NCBI RefSeq assembly: GCF_000295955.2
Contig: NZ_ALXE01000027.1
Coordinates: forward strand, 1-64,000
DNA from: Pantoea sp. A4
GTDB lineage: Bacteria; Pseudomonadota; Gammaproteobacteria; Enterobacterales; Enterobacteriaceae
Direction: 5' to 3'
Length of the DNA: 64,000 nt
Shown here: piece by piece, positions 8,640 through 18,956 of the stretch
Numbering within the stretch: the first letter of the stretch is position 1
Layout of the letters: each line of letters starts with the position of its first letter
Made by a program: the position numbers and the translations under genes
Notes under the pieces: generated by a model
Told to the model about the DNA's origin: nothing
The model's input: only the letters and a program-made list of their open reading frames with translations
The model's database searches: none

Positions 8640-9045
8640 TGCCACTCTCCTTATCGCCGCTTCCGGCTGGCCTTTATTTGCTTTCTGCATTCTCTTCTTT
8701 TGTGTCGCACATTCCAGACTTTAACTCAAGGTGAAACACGCATAGAGTGGGCAGGAAAACTGTGAGTAAACGAATCATTCGTAACGGCAGGATTTTTTGG
8801 TCACCACCAGCCGCTCTCGTTCCATATCGGACTTACGGCAGTATGGTTTCTGGGTTGACTTGGCCGCGCATGCTGATGAAATGGCAACCTGATGGACATG
8901 ATTGCTAAAAATGCGCCTTTTGTGCCTGATTTCACTTTATCGCCGGATTTTTTTCATTTATCACTAAAATAACTAAACTATAAAGAATAAACTCGCGTAC
9001 ACTCGATTGTTACAAGCGGACACATTTGTACACAAGGAGACAGAT
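8640..9045. other. Roughly 400-nt gap between ushA and ybaL
   Basis: This divergent spacer must hold promoters for ushA and ybaL. Near ybaL it turns A+T-rich (about 8930-9010). No RNA gene, strong hairpin or convincing small gene is seen. In E. coli the fosmidomycin-resistance gene fsr lies in this interval; it is absent here. Confidence 0.5.
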
Positions 9046-10746
9046 ATGCACCACACCACACCGTTGATTACCACTATAGTTGGGGCGCTGGTTCTGGCTT
9101 TTCTCCTTGGTATGCTGGCAAATCGCCTGCGTATTTCCCCTTTAGTCGGTTACTTGCTTGCTGGCGTGTTAGCAGGCCCTTTTACCCCCGGCTTTGTGGC
9201 CGATACCAACCTCGCCCCTGAACTGGCTGAACTTGGCGTTATTTTGCTGATGTTTGGCGTGGGTCTGCACTTCTCATTAAAAGATTTGATGTCGGTGAAA
9301 GCGATCGCCATTCCGGGCGCCGTGGCACAGATTGCTGTGGCAACGCTGCTGGGTATGGGGCTGTCGTGGGCCTTAGGCTGGTCGTGGATGACCGGTCTGG
9401 TGTTTGGTCTGTGCCTTTCCACTGCCAGTACGGTCGTGCTGCTACGCGCCCTGGAAGAGAGGCAGTTGATCGACAGCCAGCGCGGTCAGATCGCGATTGG
9501 CTGGCTGATCGTGGAAGATCTGGTCATGGTGCTGACGCTGGTCCTGTTGCCTGCCATCGCTGGCATGCTGGAACAGGGCAACGCCAGCCCAGCGCTGTTG
9601 GCCTGGGATCTGCTGTTTACAATCGGTAAAGTCGCCGCGTTTATGGTGCTCATGATGGTGGTGGGCAAACGCGTTGTTCCCTGGATTCTGGCCAAAAGTG
9701 CGGCAACTGGCTCACGCGAGCTGTTCACCCTCGCCGTGTTGGCACTGGCATTAGGGATCGCCTTCGGGGCAGTCGAATTTTTCGACGTGTCATTTGCCCT
9801 GGGCGCTTTCTTCGCCGGTATGGTGCTGAATGAGTCTGAACTGAGCCACCGTGCCGCTCACGATACCCTGCCGCTGCGGGATGCCTTTGCCGTGCTGTTT
9901 TTTGTTTCGGTGGGGATGTTGTTCGATCCGATGATTTTACTGTCGCAGCCGCTGGCGGTGCTGGGCGCACTCACCATCATTGTGGTGGGGAAATCTCTGG
10001 CGGCCTGGTTACTGGTGTCGGTGCTGGGCCATTCACGGCGAACCGCATTAACCATTTCGGTCAGCCTCGCGCAGATTGGTGAGTTTGCGTTTATTCTCGC
10101 CGGGTTAGGCATTTCACTGGGTATGCTGACCGAGGAGGGCCGTAATCTGGTGCTCGCGGCCGCCATTCTGTCGATCATGATAAACCCAGTGCTGTTTACT
10201 CTGCTGGAGCGCTATCTGGCCCGCACCGAAACCGTTGCCGAACAGATTCAGGAAGAGGCCAGTGAAGAGGAAAACCAGATCCCGGTGGATATCTGCAACC
10301 ATGCCATTTTAGTTGGTTATGGCCGCGTTGGCAGCCTGCTGGGGCAAAAGCTACAGGAAGCCGAAGTCCCGCTGGTGGTGGTTGAGAATTCACGCACTCG
10401 CGTTCAGGCACTGCGTGAGCAAGGCATCAGAGCGGTACTCGGCAATGCCGCGCGCGCTGAAACCATGGAACTGGCGCGCCTGGAGTGTGCGCGTTGGCTG
10501 CTGCTCACTATTCCTAATGGCTATGAATCCGGTGAAATTGTCACTGCCGCCCGCGAGCAGCGTGAAGACATTGAGATTTTCGCCCGGGCACACCATGACG
10601 AAGAGGTGGATTACATTCTGGCACGCGGCGCAAATCAGGTGGTGATGGGCGAGCGCGAAATCGCCAACAGCATGCTGGGGCTGTTGCAGGTGGCTCCTGC
10701 TGTTGCTCCCCCTGAATCGCCAGCGTCGGTCACCGCCGCTTCATAA
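9046..10746 (+). CDS. ybaL: CPA2-family cation/proton antiporter YbaL
   Basis: A 566-residue inner-membrane protein. About twelve hydrophobic segments form a Na+/H+ exchanger domain (residues ~5-385), followed by a cytoplasmic RCK/TrkA-N Rossmann domain beginning at HAILVGYGRVGSLLG (GxGxxG). This is the KefB/KefC-like architecture. E. coli YbaL is a predicted K+/H+ antiporter of the same build (558 residues). The ATG at 9046 has an AAGGAG site; the frame extends 13 codons upstream without a better one. The protein ends soon after the Rossmann domain with an Ala/Pro-rich tail and shows no clear TrkA-C domain. The ion transported is inferred from the family. Confidence 0.92.
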   Translation: MHHTTPLITTIVGALVLAFLLGMLANRLRISPLVGYLLAGVLAGPFTPGFVADTNLAPELAELGVILLMFGVGLHFSLKDLMSVKAIAIPGAVAQIAVATLLGMGLSWALGWSWMTGLVFGLCLSTASTVVLLRALEERQLIDSQRGQIAIGWLIVEDLVMVLTLVLLPAIAGMLEQGNASPALLAWDLLFTIGKVAAFMVLMMVVGKRVVPWILAKSAATGSRELFTLAVLALALGIAFGAVEFFDVSFALGAFFAGMVLNESELSHRAAHDTLPLRDAFAVLFFVSVGMLFDPMILLSQPLAVLGALTIIVVGKSLAAWLLVSVLGHSRRTALTISVSLAQIGEFAFILAGLGISLGMLTEEGRNLVLAAAILSIMINPVLFTLLERYLARTETVAEQIQEEASEEENQIPVDICNHAILVGYGRVGSLLGQKLQEAEVPLVVVENSRTRVQALREQGIRAVLGNAARAETMELARLECARWLLLTIPNGYESGEIVTAAREQREDIEIFARAHHDEEVDYILARGANQVVMGEREIANSMLGLLQVAPAVAPPESPASVTAAS

Positions 10747-10752
10747 CCTTCC

Positions 10753-10826
10753 TGCCTGCGACCGCTGTTCTCGTCGCAGGCAAGGCCAGAAACTTCCAGC
10801 CCTGCGCACCGTTTGGCGGCAGGGCT
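10753..10826. terminator. Two hairpins between convergent ybaL and gsk
   Basis: TGCCTGCGAC (10753-10762) pairs with GTCGCAGGCA (10773-10782), and AGCCCTGC (10798-10805) pairs with GCAGGGCT (10819-10826). Neither has a clear T-run. Their place between two convergent genes suggests bidirectional termination or transcript-end protection. Confidence 0.5.
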
Positions 10827-10837
10827 GACAGTCAGAC

Positions 10838-12139
10838 TTAACGCTCCCAGTACGCCTCTTCCAGGCTATCTTCTCGTTCAGGCAGGCCTCGCATCAAACG
10901 CGGAGAGTGCTGATTGAGCACCTGATAAGAGACGCGGTTGGCATATTTGCACACCTGAGAAAGCGAAGAGTAAGTCAGGTAAGCCCGCGAGTGCTTACTG
11001 GAGTTCGGCACATTCTGGCGATGGAAATTATTCGCGCTGATATCGTGTAACAACGCGGCCAGTGCGCCATCTCCCGCGCCATTAGTATTCATGATCTTCT
11101 CTGGCCCGCCCATATAAGGCGCGATGTGTGAGTAGATGGCTAATGGCTGTTCACAGTCGCTACGACGCATCGCACGGCTGAACTCATACTGGTTGAATTC
11201 GGCGATAGCACCGGGCAACAGCGGGCGATTGGTGCTGCGCTTAAACGCCTCTTCGGTATAACCCGCCATATAGAGTCCGTTCGGACCGGCCGTGCACAAC
11301 ACTAAATCTACCCACTCCAGCGCCTTTTGTGCCGCCAGCAGCGGATCGCTTTCGCCGGTCAGCGCCTCACCCTCTTCTTCGTTCATCGCCACGATAGTGA
11401 CGTGATCGCGCAGGAAGTCGCGCCAGAACTGCGGATCATCATGGATGATGTGCTGAGTCCCCAGCGTTAAGACCACCGGGACATCATGGCGTTTCGCATA
11501 CTCAATCGCCTGGAGCGTGGCCGCAGGCATCGGATCGTCCGGTTGTCCACGTAGCAAATAGGAGGTCAGCACCAGTGCAGAAGATTCAGCAATCACCGCT
11601 TCGGGAATGCTGCTCGCGCTGAGTTGGTTCATCTGCGCTGGGCTAATGGCGAACGTCCGCTCACCGTGTTCGCCAATCAAGGTGAAGCAGCGCCCAATGG
11701 CACCGTCAACGCCTTGCAGGTAGTTAAGATCCATACGGCTGGAGGTGTTGCACAGGTAGCGATAGGCATAACCGCCAATCTGGATGTTATTACACATCAC
11801 GCCAAGCAGGACGGAGCGATCGTCCGCCAGCACCGAGTAGTTGTGTAAGGTATTACCAATGGTGCCACCGGCAAACTGATGGCTAATCAGCTGATGCTGC
11901 ATCAGCTCCTGATACAGCGCTTCGGCACGTGCATCGTCAATAACCAGCGAATGGCCTGCGCTGAGCTGATAACGCTGTAAAAAGCTGTCGTCTACGCGGG
12001 CTTCAATATCCACCATGATCTGGTCGATGCCGACAATGGTGCTGCCTTCACCCTGCTCCTGCTGAGTGGTTTGTATCAGCGGATCGCGTGCGCTAACGGG
12101 GAAGTAGTGTTTAGATTTACGTTTGCCGGGAAATTTCAT
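10838..12139 (-). CDS. gsk: Inosine-guanosine kinase
   Basis: A 433-residue pfkB-family kinase that phosphorylates inosine and guanosine for purine salvage. It begins MKFPGKRKSKHYFP as in E. coli Gsk (434 residues). FAGGTIGNTLHNYSVL forms the substrate side, and the pfkB signature MNTNGAGDGALAALLHD near residue 355 carries the catalytic Asp and anion hole. No strong ribosome binding site is seen before the ATG at 12139. The start is nevertheless secure because the N-terminus is conserved. Only 57 bp separate it from hemH, and a hemH terminator fills much of that space. Confidence 0.96.
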   Translation of the reverse strand: MKFPGKRKSKHYFPVSARDPLIQTTQQEQGEGSTIVGIDQIMVDIEARVDDSFLQRYQLSAGHSLVIDDARAEALYQELMQHQLISHQFAGGTIGNTLHNYSVLADDRSVLLGVMCNNIQIGGYAYRYLCNTSSRMDLNYLQGVDGAIGRCFTLIGEHGERTFAISPAQMNQLSASSIPEAVIAESSALVLTSYLLRGQPDDPMPAATLQAIEYAKRHDVPVVLTLGTQHIIHDDPQFWRDFLRDHVTIVAMNEEEGEALTGESDPLLAAQKALEWVDLVLCTAGPNGLYMAGYTEEAFKRSTNRPLLPGAIAEFNQYEFSRAMRRSDCEQPLAIYSHIAPYMGGPEKIMNTNGAGDGALAALLHDISANNFHRQNVPNSSKHSRAYLTYSSLSQVCKYANRVSYQVLNQHSPRLMRGLPEREDSLEEAYWER

Positions 12140-12155
12140 GAAGGTGCCGTACTGG

Positions 12156-12192
12156 AAAAACAGGCAGAGAATGATATCACACTCTCTGCCTG
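12156..12192 (-). terminator. hemH intrinsic terminator
   Basis: On the minus strand a perfect 10-bp stem (12183-12192 with 12161-12170) is followed by five T residues (12160-12156). It ends the hemH transcript just before gsk. Confidence 0.85.
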
Positions 12193-12196
12193 GGTT

Positions 12197-13156
12197 TTAA
12201 CGGCGACTGTTCACCAGCTGCACCATCATTTCGATGTGCTCTGCGTCATCATTCAGGGCAGGAATGTACTCGAATTTGTCACCACCAGCATGCATGAAGA
12301 ATTCACAGTTCTGCTCGCTGATCTCTTCCAGCGTTTCCAGGCAGTCCGCCGAGAAGCCAGGGCTCATGACCTGAACGTGCTTCACGCCTTTCTGCGGCAG
12401 ATTTTGCATGGTTTCATCGGTGTACGGCTGAAGCCATGGCTCACGACCAAAGCGTGACTGGAAAGTCATCTTGATCTGGTCGTCACGCAGCCCCAGAGCC
12501 TGTTGCAACGCAGCGGTAGTGTCTTTGCAGCGTTGCGCGTAGTCATCCCCTTCATCCACAAAGCGCTGCGGAATACCGTGGTAAGACAGCACCAGCAAAT
12601 CGGGCTGGCCATGTTGAGCAAATGAACGCTCAACCGAGGCTTTCAGCGCGGCAATATAAGCAGGGTGATCGGCATAGTCGCGAATAAACTGGACGTCCGG
12701 CAGAGAGCGATAGCCTTTGAAAATATCCGCAATCCCATCCCATACCGCAGCCACCGTCGAACAGGAGAACTGGGGATAGAGTGGCAGCACGATCAGCCGG
12801 GTGACGCCCTGCGCCATCAGGCTATCGAGCGCGCTTTTCAGGCTCGGATTGCCGTAGCTCATGCCCAACGCAACGGGCATATCCACGCGTTCTGCCAGCG
12901 CATCGCGTTGGCGCTTGCTGAACACCAGCAGCGGCGAGCCCTCTTCCATCCATACCGATGCATAGAGTTTGGCTACACGCGGCGATCGGAACGGCAGCAC
13001 GATGCCGTGCAGGATCGGCAACCAAATTGGGCGTGGCGTATCCACAACGCGCGGATCGCTCAGGAACTGCTGCAGGTAGCGTTTTACGGCGGGAGTAGTA
13101 GGTGCATCTGGCGTACCGAGGTTAACCAACAGAACGCCGGGCTTATCTTGCCTCAT
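12197..13156 (-). CDS. hemH: Ferrochelatase
   Basis: A 319-residue enzyme that inserts Fe(II) into protoporphyrin IX, the last step of haem synthesis, at the cytoplasmic face of the inner membrane. The family signature [14 protein letters not shown] carries the metal-binding His193, and [15 protein letters not shown] carries the second active-site acid. The N-terminus [16 protein letters not shown] is typical. Length equals E. coli HemH (320). It lies downstream of adk as in E. coli, but aes, which adjoins hemH there, is missing. An intrinsic terminator follows. Confidence 0.96.
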   Translation of the reverse strand: MRQDKPGVLLVNLGTPDAPTTPAVKRYLQQFLSDPRVVDTPRPIWLPILHGIVLPFRSPRVAKLYASVWMEEGSPLLVFSKRQRDALAERVDMPVALGMSYGNPSLKSALDSLMAQGVTRLIVLPLYPQFSCSTVAAVWDGIADIFKGYRSLPDVQFIRDYADHPAYIAALKASVERSFAQHGQPDLLVLSYHGIPQRFVDEGDDYAQRCKDTTAALQQALGLRDDQIKMTFQSRFGREPWLQPYTDETMQNLPQKGVKHVQVMSPGFSADCLETLEEISEQNCEFFMHAGGDKFEYIPALNDDAEHIEMMVQLVNSRR

Positions 13157-13237
13157 TCTAATTCCTTGCTGACATTGGACAGATCAGAAAACGGGGAAAT
13201 TGTAGCGGAATTAGCGGGGAGGAAAAGCAATTACTGC

Positions 13238-13262
13238 AAAAGGGGCCAGCTAACTAGCCCCT
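13238..13262 (-). terminator. adk intrinsic terminator
   Basis: On the minus strand the sequence around 13262-13241 folds as AGGGGCTAG / CTGGCCCCT with a TTAG loop and is followed by TTTT. It lies directly after the adk stop. Confidence 0.75.
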
Positions 13263-13270
13263 GAAGTGCA

Positions 13271-13972
<702 letters not shown>

Positions 13973-14080
13973 TTATGACCCGCACACCACAAGGAACGCG
14001 GACAGTCGCGGATGATTATCTGGCTTGCGCATTCTGCGCTTTGCACCCGGAAACGGTGGGCTACCTGTGGCGTTTTCAGA

Positions 14081-14899
14081 TTACCCCGCCGCCGCCAACG
14101 TCTGGTACAGTCGCTGTCTAATCGATTCAGTTGTGTCGCTAATTTTTTTACCACTGCCGCGTTTTTCGGCGCGAATAGAGAGTTTCAAGGCGTGGGGAAA
14201 AATTTGCATACCGGGCGACAGCACCAACCGGTTAAGCAGATTATCGGGCAATTCCAGCAGTGCGAAAGGCAACCCTGGCGTATGACAAGAGTGGATCACA
14301 TGGGGCGTTTCAATGCGAATTGCACTCACCATCGCAATATTATAGGGCTGCCAGCGACCTCCGTTAATCTGTTCGAGAGCATCAGTAATCGCCTCCCCGA
14401 ACGCCATGCCCTGCTCAAACAAGCGCAGTTCACTACGCACCAGCGTGCTGAAATCCTGGGTGCGGAGCGCAATCAGCACCAGGCCGCCAGGCAGTGCGGC
14501 ATGATTGTCGAGCCGGGTGACAAACAGCTGGCTCTCTTCAACCAACGGCATATGCAGGGTTGTTGCGAAGGTTTCACTCACATCAACCACCCCCTCTTTC
14601 TGGCAAGATTGCAGCGTGCGAATTTTGCCTTCCGCAGGATCGACCTGCGCCACCAGATTAATACTCCCCGCCATAACCGGTACTTCCGGCATGCTGCTCA
14701 ACTCCGTGATCGGGTAATACGAAGCATAGCGTCGCTGATTACGCGTCTGTTCCTGGCGTAAAAACAGCCGTGAGAGCAGCACGCGCGCAACATGCAAAGA
14801 GGGGGCGAAGAACAGATCAAACTGCTCCAGGTGATAGCAACGGGAAAGTTCGGCACGGAGTTCATCTCGCGCCTGTGTCATTCGTTCCGTAATAGACAT
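14081..14899 (-). CDS. Unrecognised conserved-looking protein between adk and htpG
   Basis: A 272-residue soluble protein that I cannot assign with confidence. There is no signal peptide or membrane segment. The N-terminal third is helical (RMTQARDELRAELSRCYHLEQF). The middle has alternating strands and helices (VVDVSETFATTLHMPLVEESQLFVTRLD, then LPGGLVLIALR), loosely like the large domain of fold-type I PLP enzymes but without an identifiable catalytic lysine. The C-terminus is basic and Ser/Thr-rich. It may belong to the DUF6024 group, but that is a weak impression. It is divergent from a GcvA-like LysR gene 166 bp away, which may regulate it. Base composition matches its neighbours. The start is uncertain; the ATG at 14881 is an alternative. 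Confidence 0.6.
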   Translation of the reverse strand: MSITERMTQARDELRAELSRCYHLEQFDLFFAPSLHVARVLLSRLFLRQEQTRNQRRYASYYPITELSSMPEVPVMAGSINLVAQVDPAEGKIRTLQSCQKEGVVDVSETFATTLHMPLVEESQLFVTRLDNHAALPGGLVLIALRTQDFSTLVRSELRLFEQGMAFGEAITDALEQINGGRWQPYNIAMVSAIRIETPHVIHSCHTPGLPFALLELPDNLLNRLVLSPGMQIFPHALKLSIRAEKRGSGKKISDTTESIRQRLYQTLAAAG

Positions 14900-15071
14900 T
14901 GCGTGAGTTTCTCATTTTTTACCCGTCGACGGGGTGCGAGGCAGGTGACAATCACAGGATAAGCGCGCCGTCAACCCGCCAGAATCTGCGGGCAAGGTTA
15001 GGTCAATGCGTCTGGACTTTAAAATGATATAAACTGACAATCCCTGTTAGGTTTTTGCACAGGGGATGGGT

Positions 15072-15944
15072 ATGACCGGGCTACCACCACTGCGGGCGCT
15101 GCACTACTTTTATCAGGCCGCCTTACACAGCAGTTTTAGCGTTGCCGCTGCAAGGTTACATGTAACCCATAGTGCAATCAGTCACCAGGTTCGCCAGCTG
15201 GAGAGCTGGATGGGCAAACCGCTGTTTGTCCGCGCCAGTGGCCGCGTTAAATTAACATCACATGGCGAACGCCTGCTCTTGAGCTGCCAGAAAGCGTTCA
15301 ACGAACTGGCCGCCACCAGTGAAGGCATTCGCAACGGACTGCGTCATCAGTTAAATATCGCCTGCGCGCCGAGTTTTCTGGCGCAGTGGCTGATTCCACG
15401 GCTGGGCGGCTTTTATCAGCGTCATCCGGAAATTGATGTGCAGTTTCAAGGTATTATGGATGTAGACCAATTACGCAGCGAGCATGCTGATGTGCTGATC
15501 ATGAGCTATGAACAGCAGCCAGATGAAGATGTCGATGCTACGCTGGTCACCGCTGATTACATCGGCCCGCTCTGCGCACCGCGCTTTGCCAACGGTTTTA
15601 AACAGGCCGCCGATCTCGCCTCGTTGCCCATTTTACACGCCGATACGCGCCGTCAGGCGTGGAGCGAGTGGGCTGCCCTGTATGGCGCGGAGTCACAAGA
15701 GCACAGCGGTAAGCATTTTGACAATCTGACTTTGGGGATTCAGGCCGCGCGTAATGGCCTGGGTGTGATCATGGCACCACGCCTGTTAGTGCGCAAAGAG
15801 CTGGAAGACGGCTCACTGATTGCACCACTGGGCTTTGTTCGCGCCGCACGCGCCACCTGGATGATGACGAAGCAGTCACGCCGTGACGATGTGGAAATCG
15901 CGCTGTTCCGCCACTGGCTGGGGGAGGAACTGCTACAGCAATAA
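15072..15944 (+). CDS. GcvA-like LysR-family regulator
   Basis: A 290-residue LysR-type regulator. The opening TGLPPLRALHYFYQAALHSSFSVAAARLHVTHSAIS is the GcvA/AmpR-type helix-turn-helix, and HQVRQLESWMGKPLFVR continues it. The effector domain runs from about residue 90 (LNIACAPSFLAQWLIPRL) to the end. I chose the ATG at 15072, which leaves AGGGG at proper distance; an ATG two codons upstream is possible. It is divergent from the unrecognised gene and convergent with htpG. The pair replaces nothing known at the adk-htpG junction of E. coli, so it looks like a lineage-specific insertion. Target and ligand are unknown. Confidence 0.85.
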   Translation: MTGLPPLRALHYFYQAALHSSFSVAAARLHVTHSAISHQVRQLESWMGKPLFVRASGRVKLTSHGERLLLSCQKAFNELAATSEGIRNGLRHQLNIACAPSFLAQWLIPRLGGFYQRHPEIDVQFQGIMDVDQLRSEHADVLIMSYEQQPDEDVDATLVTADYIGPLCAPRFANGFKQAADLASLPILHADTRRQAWSEWAALYGAESQEHSGKHFDNLTLGIQAARNGLGVIMAPRLLVRKELEDGSLIAPLGFVRAARATWMMTKQSRRDDVEIALFRHWLGEELLQQ

Positions 15945-15955
15945 ATTGCGGGCAT

Positions 15956-15984
15956 AAAAAAAGCCCCTGCCAGTGGCAGGGGCT
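15956..15984 (-). terminator. htpG intrinsic terminator
   Basis: AGCCCCTGCC (15962-15971) pairs with GGCAGGGGCT (15975-15984) with loop AGT. The A-run at 15956-15962 gives a U-run on minus-strand transcripts. Confidence 0.85.
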
Positions 15985-15995
15985 GAATCTACGGC

Positions 15996-17867
15996 TTACG
16001 CCAGCAGTTGGTTCATACGACGGATAAACTGGTTAGGATCTTCCAGCGTGCCGCGTTCAGCCAACAGCGCCTGGTCCAGCAGCAGTTCAATCCACTCGCT
16101 GAAGCGGGTTTCTTCTTCGGTATCAGCCGCACGTTTCACCAGCGCGTGCTCTGGGTTCAGTTCGAAGATGTATTTCACTTCCGGTGCAGCCTGACCTGCG
16201 GCAGCAAACAGCTTCGCCATCTGGGTGCTGATTTCATCCGCATCCGTGGTGACAATCGCCGGGGTGTCTGTCAGGCGATGCGTCAGACGCACTTCCTTCA
16301 CACGCTCGCCCAGCAGCGTTTTCACACGATCAACAAACGGCTCCAGCGCTTTACCGGCTTCTTTCTGCGCTTCGCTCTCTTCATCAGCCAGCTTATTCAG
16401 CGACTCATCCGCTTTGCTGACCGACTGGAAGCTCTTACCGTCGAATTCGGTCAGGTAGCTCATCATCCACTCATCGATGCGATCGGAGAGCAGCAGCACT
16501 TCAATGCCTTTTTTACGGAACAGCTCAAGGTGCGGGCTGCTCTTCGCGGCGGCGTAGCTGTCGGCCGTGATGTAGTAGATCTTATCCTGGCCTTCCACCA
16601 TGCGGCTGACATAGTCTTCCAGCGAGATAGTCTGCGCGGAGCCTTCGCTCTGGCTGGTAGCGAAACGCAACAGCTTAGCAATGGTTTCCTGGTTGGCGTT
16701 ATCTTCCGCCGGGCCTTCTTTCAGCACCAGACCAAACTCTTTCCAGAAGGTCTGATATTTTTCTGCGTCGTCTTTAGCCAGTTTTTCCAGCATCTGCAGG
16801 CTACGCTTGGTCAGTGCGCCACGCAGGCTCTGGGTAACACGGTTATCCTGCAGAATTTCACGGGAGACGTTAAGTGGCAGATCGTTTGAGTCAATCAGGC
16901 CGCGCACAAAGCGCAGGTAGTTCGGCATGAACTGTTCCGCGTCATCCATGATGAATACGCGTTGCACATACAGTTTCAGACCGTGTTTCTGATCGCGGTT
17001 CCACATATCAAACGGCGCACGCGCAGGGATGTACAGCAGTGAAGTGTACTCCTGCTTACCTTCTACGCGGTTGTGGCTCCAGGTGACAGGATCCGTGAAA
17101 TCATGGGCGATGTGTTTATAAAACTCACCGTACTCTTCATCGCTGATGTCAGATTTGTTGCGCGTCCACAGAGCCTGGGCTTTGTTGATCTTTTCCCAGC
17201 TGGTGGTGTCGCTCTCTTCATCTTTACTTTCGATCTCAACCGGCAGCGCGATGTGATCGGAGTATTTGCTGATGGTGCTGCGTACACGCCACGCATCAAG
17301 GAACTCATCCTCACCTTCGCGCAGGTGCAGAGTGATTTCAGTACCGCGATCCGCTTTTTCGATATCGGCAATGGTGTATTCACCTTCACCAGCAGATTCC
17401 CAGAACACGCCTTCGTCTGCGGCAGCACCGGCTGCACGCGTGCGCACGGAAACTTTGTCCGCCACAATAAAGGCTGAGTAGAAACCAACACCGAACTGAC
17501 CAATCAGCTGGCTGTCTTTGGCCTGGTCAGAACCCATTGAATCGAGGAAGGCTTTGGTGCCTGATTTCGCGATAGTCCCGAGGTTTTCGATCACCTCGTC
17601 ACGACGCATACCAATGCCGTTATCGCTCAGGGTCAGGGTGCGGTTGTCCTTATCCACAGAGACACGCACGCGCAGGTCGCCGTCGCCTTCATACAGATCC
17701 GGCTGTGACAGTGCGCGGAAACGCAGTTTGTCAGCCGCATCGGAGGCGTTGGAAATCAGTTCACGCAGGAAAATCTCTTTGTTGGAATACAGAGAATGGA
17801 TCATCAGGTGCAGAAGCTGTTTTACTTCTGACTGGAAGCCACGGGTCTCTTGTCCTTTCATGGTCAT
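15996..17867 (-). CDS. htpG: Hsp90-family chaperone HtpG
   Basis: A 623-residue cytosolic ATP-dependent chaperone. The N-terminal GHKL ATPase domain shows [15 protein letters not shown] (Asn for Mg-ATP), [12 protein letters not shown] and [11 protein letters not shown]. The middle domain contains [12 protein letters not shown] with the catalytic arginine region, and the C-terminal dimerisation domain ends in FIRRMNQLL. Length matches E. coli HtpG (624). GAGGT lies five bases before the ATG at 17867. The second ATG (17861) corresponds to the annotated E. coli start, so two residues are uncertain. Heat-shock control is expected, but I did not identify a sigma-32 promoter. Confidence 0.96.
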   Translation of the reverse strand: MTMKGQETRGFQSEVKQLLHLMIHSLYSNKEIFLRELISNASDAADKLRFRALSQPDLYEGDGDLRVRVSVDKDNRTLTLSDNGIGMRRDEVIENLGTIAKSGTKAFLDSMGSDQAKDSQLIGQFGVGFYSAFIVADKVSVRTRAAGAAADEGVFWESAGEGEYTIADIEKADRGTEITLHLREGEDEFLDAWRVRSTISKYSDHIALPVEIESKDEESDTTSWEKINKAQALWTRNKSDISDEEYGEFYKHIAHDFTDPVTWSHNRVEGKQEYTSLLYIPARAPFDMWNRDQKHGLKLYVQRVFIMDDAEQFMPNYLRFVRGLIDSNDLPLNVSREILQDNRVTQSLRGALTKRSLQMLEKLAKDDAEKYQTFWKEFGLVLKEGPAEDNANQETIAKLLRFATSQSEGSAQTISLEDYVSRMVEGQDKIYYITADSYAAAKSSPHLELFRKKGIEVLLLSDRIDEWMMSYLTEFDGKSFQSVSKADESLNKLADEESEAQKEAGKALEPFVDRVKTLLGERVKEVRLTHRLTDTPAIVTTDADEISTQMAKLFAAAGQAAPEVKYIFELNPEHALVKRAADTEEETRFSEWIELLLDQALLAERGTLEDPNQFIRRMNQLLA

Positions 17868-17965
17868 TGCTACCTCAACGGAATCAGGTTTAATGGACGT
17901 TGAGGAGGAGATGGGGGCCGAACAGCGGATTTCAAGCCGGTATTTGTCACAACACCGGCAAGTGG

Positions 17966-18571
17966 TCAGAATTTAAACTTTTGGCGTCCTGCCAGCGAGT
18001 GCGACAGCGTCGTCCCGTCGACCATTTCCAGCTCGCCCCCCACCGGGACACCGTGCGCAATACGGCTGGCTTCGACGCCATACTGGCCGCACAGCTCGGC
18101 AATGTAGTTAGCCGTGGCTTCACCTTCCACCGTGGGATTTGTCGCCAGAATGACTTCATGCAGGGTTTCACTTTCCAGACGCTGCTCAAGGCGGTCCAGA
18201 CCGATATCCTGCGGGCCAATGCCATCCAGCGGCGAAAGATGCCCCATCAGCACAAAGTAGCGTCCGGCAAATTGCCCGGTTTGCTCAATAGCGTGGATAT
18301 CCGCCGGGCTCTCAACCACGCAGATCTGACCATTTTGCTGCCTTCTTGGGTTGGCGCAGATGGTGCAGATGTCCTGCTCGGTAAAGGTGCGGCAATCCGC
18401 ACAGTGGCCAATTTCGGACATGGCGCGGGTCAAAGCCTGCGCCAGCCGCATCCCACCGCTGCGATCGCGCTGCAGCAGCTGAAAGGCCATACGCTGCGCT
18501 GATTTCGGGCCGACGCCAGGCAAACAGCGCAGCGCCTCCATCAGGGATTCAAGCAGTGGACTGGTTTGCAT
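17966..18571 (-). CDS. recR: Recombination mediator RecR
   Basis: A 201-residue protein that acts with RecF and RecO to load RecA on gapped DNA. It has an N-terminal helix-hairpin-helix ([20 protein letters not shown]), a C4 zinc finger ([16 protein letters not shown]), and a Toprim domain ([14 protein letters not shown] ... [18 protein letters not shown]). Length equals E. coli RecR. Its ATG overlaps the ybaB stop by one base (TGATG), a sign of translational coupling in the dnaX-ybaB-recR operon. Confidence 0.96.
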   Translation of the reverse strand: MQTSPLLESLMEALRCLPGVGPKSAQRMAFQLLQRDRSGGMRLAQALTRAMSEIGHCADCRTFTEQDICTICANPRRQQNGQICVVESPADIHAIEQTGQFAGRYFVLMGHLSPLDGIGPQDIGLDRLEQRLESETLHEVILATNPTVEGEATANYIAELCGQYGVEASRIAHGVPVGGELEMVDGTTLSHSLAGRQKFKF

Positions 18572-18903
18572 CAGAATGGCATCTTGAAGCCTGGTGGCAG
18601 CTGCATTCCAGCAGAAACAGCACCCATTTTCTCTTTCTGCGCTTCATCGATGCGACGCGCTGCATCGTTAAATGCCGCAGCAATCAGATCTTCCAGCATG
18701 TCTTTGTCGTCTTCCAGCAGGCTTGGATCAACTTCAACGCGACGGCAGTTGTGCGCACCATTGATGGTCACTTTTACCAGGCCCGCGCCTGATTCACCGG
18801 TCACTTCCAGCGCAGCAATCTCTTCCTGCACTTTCGCCATTTTGTCCTGCATCTGTTGGGCCTGTTTCATCAGGTTGCCCAGTCCGCCTTTACCACCAAA
18901 CAT
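18571..18903 (-). CDS. ybaB: Nucleoid-associated protein YbaB (EbfC family)
   Basis: A 110-residue DNA-binding protein of the YbaB/EbfC family. The sequence starts [30 protein letters not shown], a long coiled helix used for dimerisation, followed by a compact alpha/beta core ([18 protein letters not shown]) and [19 protein letters not shown]. Length equals the E. coli protein (109). It sits between dnaX and recR, and its stop codon overlaps the recR start. A role in nucleoid organisation is from the family. Confidence 0.94.
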   Translation of the reverse strand: MFGGKGGLGNLMKQAQQMQDKMAKVQEEIAALEVTGESGAGLVKVTINGAHNCRRVEVDPSLLEDDKDMLEDLIAAAFNDAARRIDEAQKEKMGAVSAGMQLPPGFKMPF

Positions 18904-18956
18904 AGTCTTCTCTCTTTACCGGGCTGCGTATGCTGCCAGAGGCAGTTGCAGCGTGA

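Noticed and set aside
8886..8978. Short plus-strand frame of about 26 codons upstream of ybaL
   Set aside because: No ribosome binding site and low-complexity Phe/Leu/Ser content from A+T-rich DNA; more likely part of the ybaL leader.
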